A stretch of DNA of 8,574 bases, taken from positions 1 through 8,574 of the forward strand of contig CAMKMK010000096.1 in the NCBI GenBank assembly GCA_946413885.1, given 5' to 3'. A program made the translations under genes and the position numbers. Shown piece after piece: positions 5,955 to 8,574 of the stretch (the first letter of the stretch is position 1; the number at the start of each line of letters is the position of its first letter). The stretch comes from an uncultured Prevotellaceae bacterium. GTDB lineage: Bacteria > Bacteroidota > Bacteroidia > Bacteroidales > Bacteroidaceae. The notes beneath the pieces were generated by a model, which made no database searches, was not told the origin of the DNA, and saw only the letters and a program-made list of their open reading frames with translations.

Positions 5955-7415
5955 ATGGAAGAAAACAAATATGTAAACACCCCAAAAGCCTCTCCACGAG
6001 AAGATGCTCAAAGACGAGGATGTGGTTCTGCTTCTCTCTTCGATAAAATATGGGACAAGCACGTGGTTCAAAACGTGGAAGATGGCCCCACTCAACTCTA
6101 TATCGACCGTCTTTACTGCCACGAGGTGACTTCACCTCAGGCTTTCGACACGTTGCGCGACAAAGGCATTCAGGTTCTGCGTCCTGACCGCATATTTGCA
6201 ATGCCTGACCACAATACGCCCAGCGACCAGCAGGAAACCATCCATGACCCTATTGGTAGGAAACAAGTGGAGACACTGGCTGCCAACTGTAAGGAATACG
6301 GCATCACGCACTTCGCGATGGGAACCAAAGACAACGGAATCATCCATGTGGTAGGTCCTGAGAAAGGTCTCTCATTGCCTGGCATGACAATTGTTTGCGG
6401 CGACTCCCACACCAGTACTCATGGCGCTGTAGGTGCCTTGGCTATGGGTATCGGCACCAGTGAGGTGGCAGAAGTGCTTGCCTCCCAATGTATCCTTCAG
6501 GCAAAGCCCAAGAGCATGCGTATCAACGTGGAGGGTACGCTTCAATCGGGTGTGACAGCAAAGGATATCGCTCTCTATATCATGGCACAGATGACCACCA
6601 GTGGAGCTACAGGACACGTGGTAGAATACGCTGGAAGCACCATCCGCAATCTCAGCATGGAAGGCAGACTTACCCTGTCGAACCTATCTATCGAGATGGG
6701 AAGTAGAGCTGGTATCATCGCACCTGACGAGACCACCTTTGAATATTTGAAGGGACGTAAATACGCTCCAAAGGGTGAGGCTTGGGACAAAGCGGTAGAG
6801 GAATGGAAAAAACTGCGCAGCGACGACGATGCCGTCTTTGATAAGGAAGTGACATATCGAGCTGAAGATATTGCTCCTCGCATCACCTATGGAACCAATC
6901 CAGGTGCAGGCATCGCTATAGACGAGTGCATTCCTCTTCTGGAGAGTATTCCTGAGGCTGAAAGAGCAGGTTTCAAGGCTCAGTTGGATTACATGCAGTT
7001 CCAGCCTGGCGAGAAATTGGAAGGCCATCCAGTGGATTACGTGTTCCTGGGAGCCTGCACCAACGGTCGCATCGAAGACTTCCGCGCTTTTGCCAGCGTT
7101 GTCAAGGGGAAGAAAAAGGCTCCTAACGTAGTGGCTTGGCTCGTTCCTGGCAGCTGGCTTGTGCGCAAGCAAATCATCGACGAGGGAATCGACAAGATTC
7201 TGGAAGAAGCTGGTTTTGAGCTCCGTCTTCCCAGTTGCTCAGCCTGCTTGGCAATGAATCCTGACAAGGTACCTGCCGGAAAACTGAGCATCAGCACCAG
7301 CAACCGCAACTTCGTAGGCCGACAAGGTCCTGGCGCACGCACCATTCTTGCCTCACCTCTTACTGTTGCGGCAAGTGCGATAACAGGTAAAGTTACAGAC
7401 CCAAGAAAGATTTGA
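5955..7415 (+). CDS. leuC: 3-isopropylmalate dehydratase, large subunit
   Basis: A 486-residue aconitase-family protein that, with LeuD, isomerises 2-isopropylmalate to 3-isopropylmalate by way of an iron-sulfur cluster. The core begins at LFDKIWDKHVV (residue 28 onward) and includes YIDRLYCHEVTSPQAFD, MPDHNTP and CGDSHTSTHGA. The three cluster cysteines are C368 in GACTNGR and C428 and C431 in PSCSACLAMNPD. The C-terminal STSNRNFVGRQG motif is intact. The first 26 residues, rich in Lys, Arg, Ser and Pro with RRGCGS, are an extension, since LeuC normally starts only a few residues before the LFDKIWD block. There is no alternative in-frame ATG nearer the core. It starts 7 bases after leuA and ends 4 bases before leuD. 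Confidence 0.96.
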   Translation: MEENKYVNTPKASPREDAQRRGCGSASLFDKIWDKHVVQNVEDGPTQLYIDRLYCHEVTSPQAFDTLRDKGIQVLRPDRIFAMPDHNTPSDQQETIHDPIGRKQVETLAANCKEYGITHFAMGTKDNGIIHVVGPEKGLSLPGMTIVCGDSHTSTHGAVGALAMGIGTSEVAEVLASQCILQAKPKSMRINVEGTLQSGVTAKDIALYIMAQMTTSGATGHVVEYAGSTIRNLSMEGRLTLSNLSIEMGSRAGIIAPDETTFEYLKGRKYAPKGEAWDKAVEEWKKLRSDDDAVFDKEVTYRAEDIAPRITYGTNPGAGIAIDECIPLLESIPEAERAGFKAQLDYMQFQPGEKLEGHPVDYVFLGACTNGRIEDFRAFASVVKGKKKAPNVVAWLVPGSWLVRKQIIDEGIDKILEEAGFELRLPSCSACLAMNPDKVPAGKLSISTSNRNFVGRQGPGARTILASPLTVAASAITGKVTDPRKI

Positions 7416-7419
7416 CGTC

Positions 7420-8040
7420 ATGGCTAAACAGAAATTCAATGTCATCCAATCAACCTGCATTCCTGTGCAGATCGACAATTGCAATACGGACTTGATTATC
7501 CCTGCCCGTTATCTTGCCAGCACGACCCGCGATCCCAAGTTCTTTGGCGATGCGTTCATGCATGACCTGAGATACGATGCTGAAGGCAATCCTGTTCCTG
7601 ATTTTGTGATGAATAAACCAGCATACAGCGAAGCACCCCACGAAGGCGTTCATGAGATTGTCGTAGGCGGTCAAAACTGGGGTTCAGGTTCCAGTCGCGA
7701 ACATGCTGCCTGGGCTATCGCTGGCTATGGTGTCCGCGTGGTTATCTCGAGCAGCTTCGCCGATATCCATCGCAACAACCTCCTCAACTGCTTTGTGCTG
7801 CCCGTAATCGTCAGCCGCGAATTCCAGCAGGAACTTTTTGCCTGCATCGAAGCTGACCCCACTACAGAGGTTCGTGTGGACGTACCCAAGCAGACGGTCA
7901 CTAATCTGGCAACAGGTCATAGCGAGACCTTCGAGATCAACGCATACAAGAAATATTGTCTGATGAACGCTTACGACGACATCGATTTCCTGGTGTCCAA
8001 CATCGACAAGATTGAAGCTTGGGAAAAAAGCAATCAATAA
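7420..8040 (+). CDS. leuD: 3-isopropylmalate dehydratase, small subunit
   Basis: A 206-residue swivel-domain subunit that completes the isomerase active site with LeuC in the cytosol. It shows NTDLIIPARYL (about 22-33) and the family signature GSGSSREHAAWA (88-99), the substrate-binding loop, followed by VRVVISSSFADIHRNNLLN. Length fits the family. It starts 4 bases after the leuC stop without a clear Shine-Dalgarno sequence, so translational coupling with leuC is probable. Its TAA overlaps the ATG of the next small gene by one base (TAATG). Confidence 0.97.
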   Translation: MAKQKFNVIQSTCIPVQIDNCNTDLIIPARYLASTTRDPKFFGDAFMHDLRYDAEGNPVPDFVMNKPAYSEAPHEGVHEIVVGGQNWGSGSSREHAAWAIAGYGVRVVISSSFADIHRNNLLNCFVLPVIVSREFQQELFACIEADPTTEVRVDVPKQTVTNLATGHSETFEINAYKKYCLMNAYDDIDFLVSNIDKIEAWEKSNQ

Positions 8041-8288
8041 TGCAGGAGTTTGCTGAAGCACTTTGTCAATACGTGGCCCGCACCTTATGGGCCCAGGATG
8101 GCGAGTACATCAAGGGTGCCGTACGCATTCTGGATGCCAGGAACCATTTGTTTCAGGAACTGCCTCATCAGACGACCGACGAAAGTGCTGATATCTATGC
8201 GCTGAGCGACCTCTGCCATGTGAATGACAACATGCAGACAGAGCCTGACATGAACCGTGCCCTGGGAATCGCACGAAACTACTTTTGA
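8040..8288 (+). CDS. Unrecognised 82-residue protein inside the leu operon
   Basis: A small soluble protein read from ATG at 8040 to TGA at 8288. The frame is open seven codons further back (8019), but the TAATG overlap with the leuD stop and the operon pattern favour 8040. It has no signal peptide, membrane segment or metal-binding motif. The composition is acidic and predicted largely helical, with an N-terminal helix (EFAEALCQYVARTL) and a central ESADIYALSDLCHV segment; three cysteines or fewer are present and not paired in a motif. I recognise no family. Its position between leuD and a second synthase, with one-base overlap on one side and 29 bases on the other, argues that it is a real gene and functions with branched-chain amino-acid synthesis, perhaps as an accessory or regulatory protein. 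That role is inference. Confidence 0.7.
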   Translation: MQEFAEALCQYVARTLWAQDGEYIKGAVRILDARNHLFQELPHQTTDESADIYALSDLCHVNDNMQTEPDMNRALGIARNYF

Positions 8289-8317
8289 TACCCTCAAAAA
8301 AACGAAGCAAAAAAGAC

Positions 8318-8574
8318 ATGGAGAAGAGAACGATAGAGATCATGGACACAACTCTGCGCGATGGTGAACAAACCAGCGGCGTCAGTTTTATGCCTCATGA
8401 GAAACTGATGATAGCACGCGCCTTGTTGCAGAATCTCAATGTAGACCGTATCGAGGTGGCTTCAGCTCGCGTTTCTGAGGGAGAAAAGGAAGCCGTGAAA
8501 AGCATCTGCAAATGGGCCAACCAGACAGGACGCCTGGATCGCGTGGAAGTCCTCGGATTCGTGGATGGAGAGAC
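8318..8574 (+). CDS. Second LeuA-family synthase, citramalate/isopropylmalate synthase-like (3' truncated)
   Basis: The frame runs open from ATG at 8318 to the window end (85 codons). It begins with IEIMDTTLRDGEQTSGVSFMPHEK in two overlapping parts: the HMGL-like metal motif DTTLRDGEQ at residues 10-18, then TSGVSF at 19-24. LeuA in this window has VPGCQL at the latter place, so the two are distinct paralogues. A TxGVS sequence after DGEQ is common in (R)-citramalate and homocitrate synthases. Citramalate synthase would condense pyruvate with acetyl-CoA, and LeuCD could process the product toward isoleucine. The substrate-deciding residues are further downstream, so a second isopropylmalate synthase remains possible. 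It starts 29 bases after the small gene, with no clear promoter or strong ribosome-binding site between. Confidence 0.85.
   Translation, partial: MEKRTIEIMDTTLRDGEQTSGVSFMPHEKLMIARALLQNLNVDRIEVASARVSEGEKEAVKSICKWANQTGRLDRVEVLGFVDGE

Noticed and set aside
5998..6036. Inverted GAGAAG / CTTCTC around the LeuC extension
   Set aside because: Six-base arms with a loop of 27 bases inside a coding region are expected by chance, and nothing else suggests an inserted element.

Overview
The window is a piece of Bacteroidales chromosome, most likely Prevotella-like. The evidence is the Bacteroidetes-type promoter signal TAnnTTTG, found in front of three transcription units with a TTTG box 19-20 bases upstream, the weak or absent Shine-Dalgarno sequences at most starts, moderate GC, and the protein families present. 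This placement is inference from sequence style, not from a marker gene.

Left part (1-1427). The last 42 codons of an alpha/beta-hydrolase-like gene end at 131 and are followed by a strong intrinsic terminator. Immediately after it lies an unusual array of six 22-base units (200-331). Converging on the array from the right is a two-gene minus-strand operon: an ECF-type sigma factor (948-1427) and, 14 bases downstream, a four-helix membrane protein with a charged N-terminal helix (343-933). The sigma gene appears to have both a housekeeping promoter and a candidate ECF-type promoter that could be autoregulatory.

Middle (1428-4260). A gene-free stretch of about 380 bases (1428-1805) carries promoters in both directions, including three consecutive rightward ones that share an identical 12-mer. 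They precede a secreted glycoside hydrolase family 2 enzyme (1806-3665). This gene converges with a minus-strand Sfp-type phosphopantetheinyl transferase (3682-4260), which is not linked to any carrier protein here.

Right part (4374-8574). A single strong promoter precedes a tight plus-strand branched-chain amino-acid operon: leuA (2-isopropylmalate synthase), leuC and leuD (the two subunits of the isomerase), an unrecognised 82-residue protein translationally coupled to leuD, and the start of a second LeuA-family synthase (citramalate/isopropylmalate synthase-like) cut by the window end. LeuA condenses acetyl-CoA with 2-oxoisovalerate and LeuCD isomerises the product. If the second synthase makes citramalate, the same LeuCD could also serve a threonine-independent isoleucine route. 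leuB is not in the window and would be expected further right.

The items least explained by known families are the 22-base repeat array, the sigma factor's membrane partner, the 82-residue protein inside the leu operon, the N-terminal extension of LeuC and the triple promoter of the GH2 gene. There are no RNA genes, insertion sequences or CRISPR arrays that I can support.
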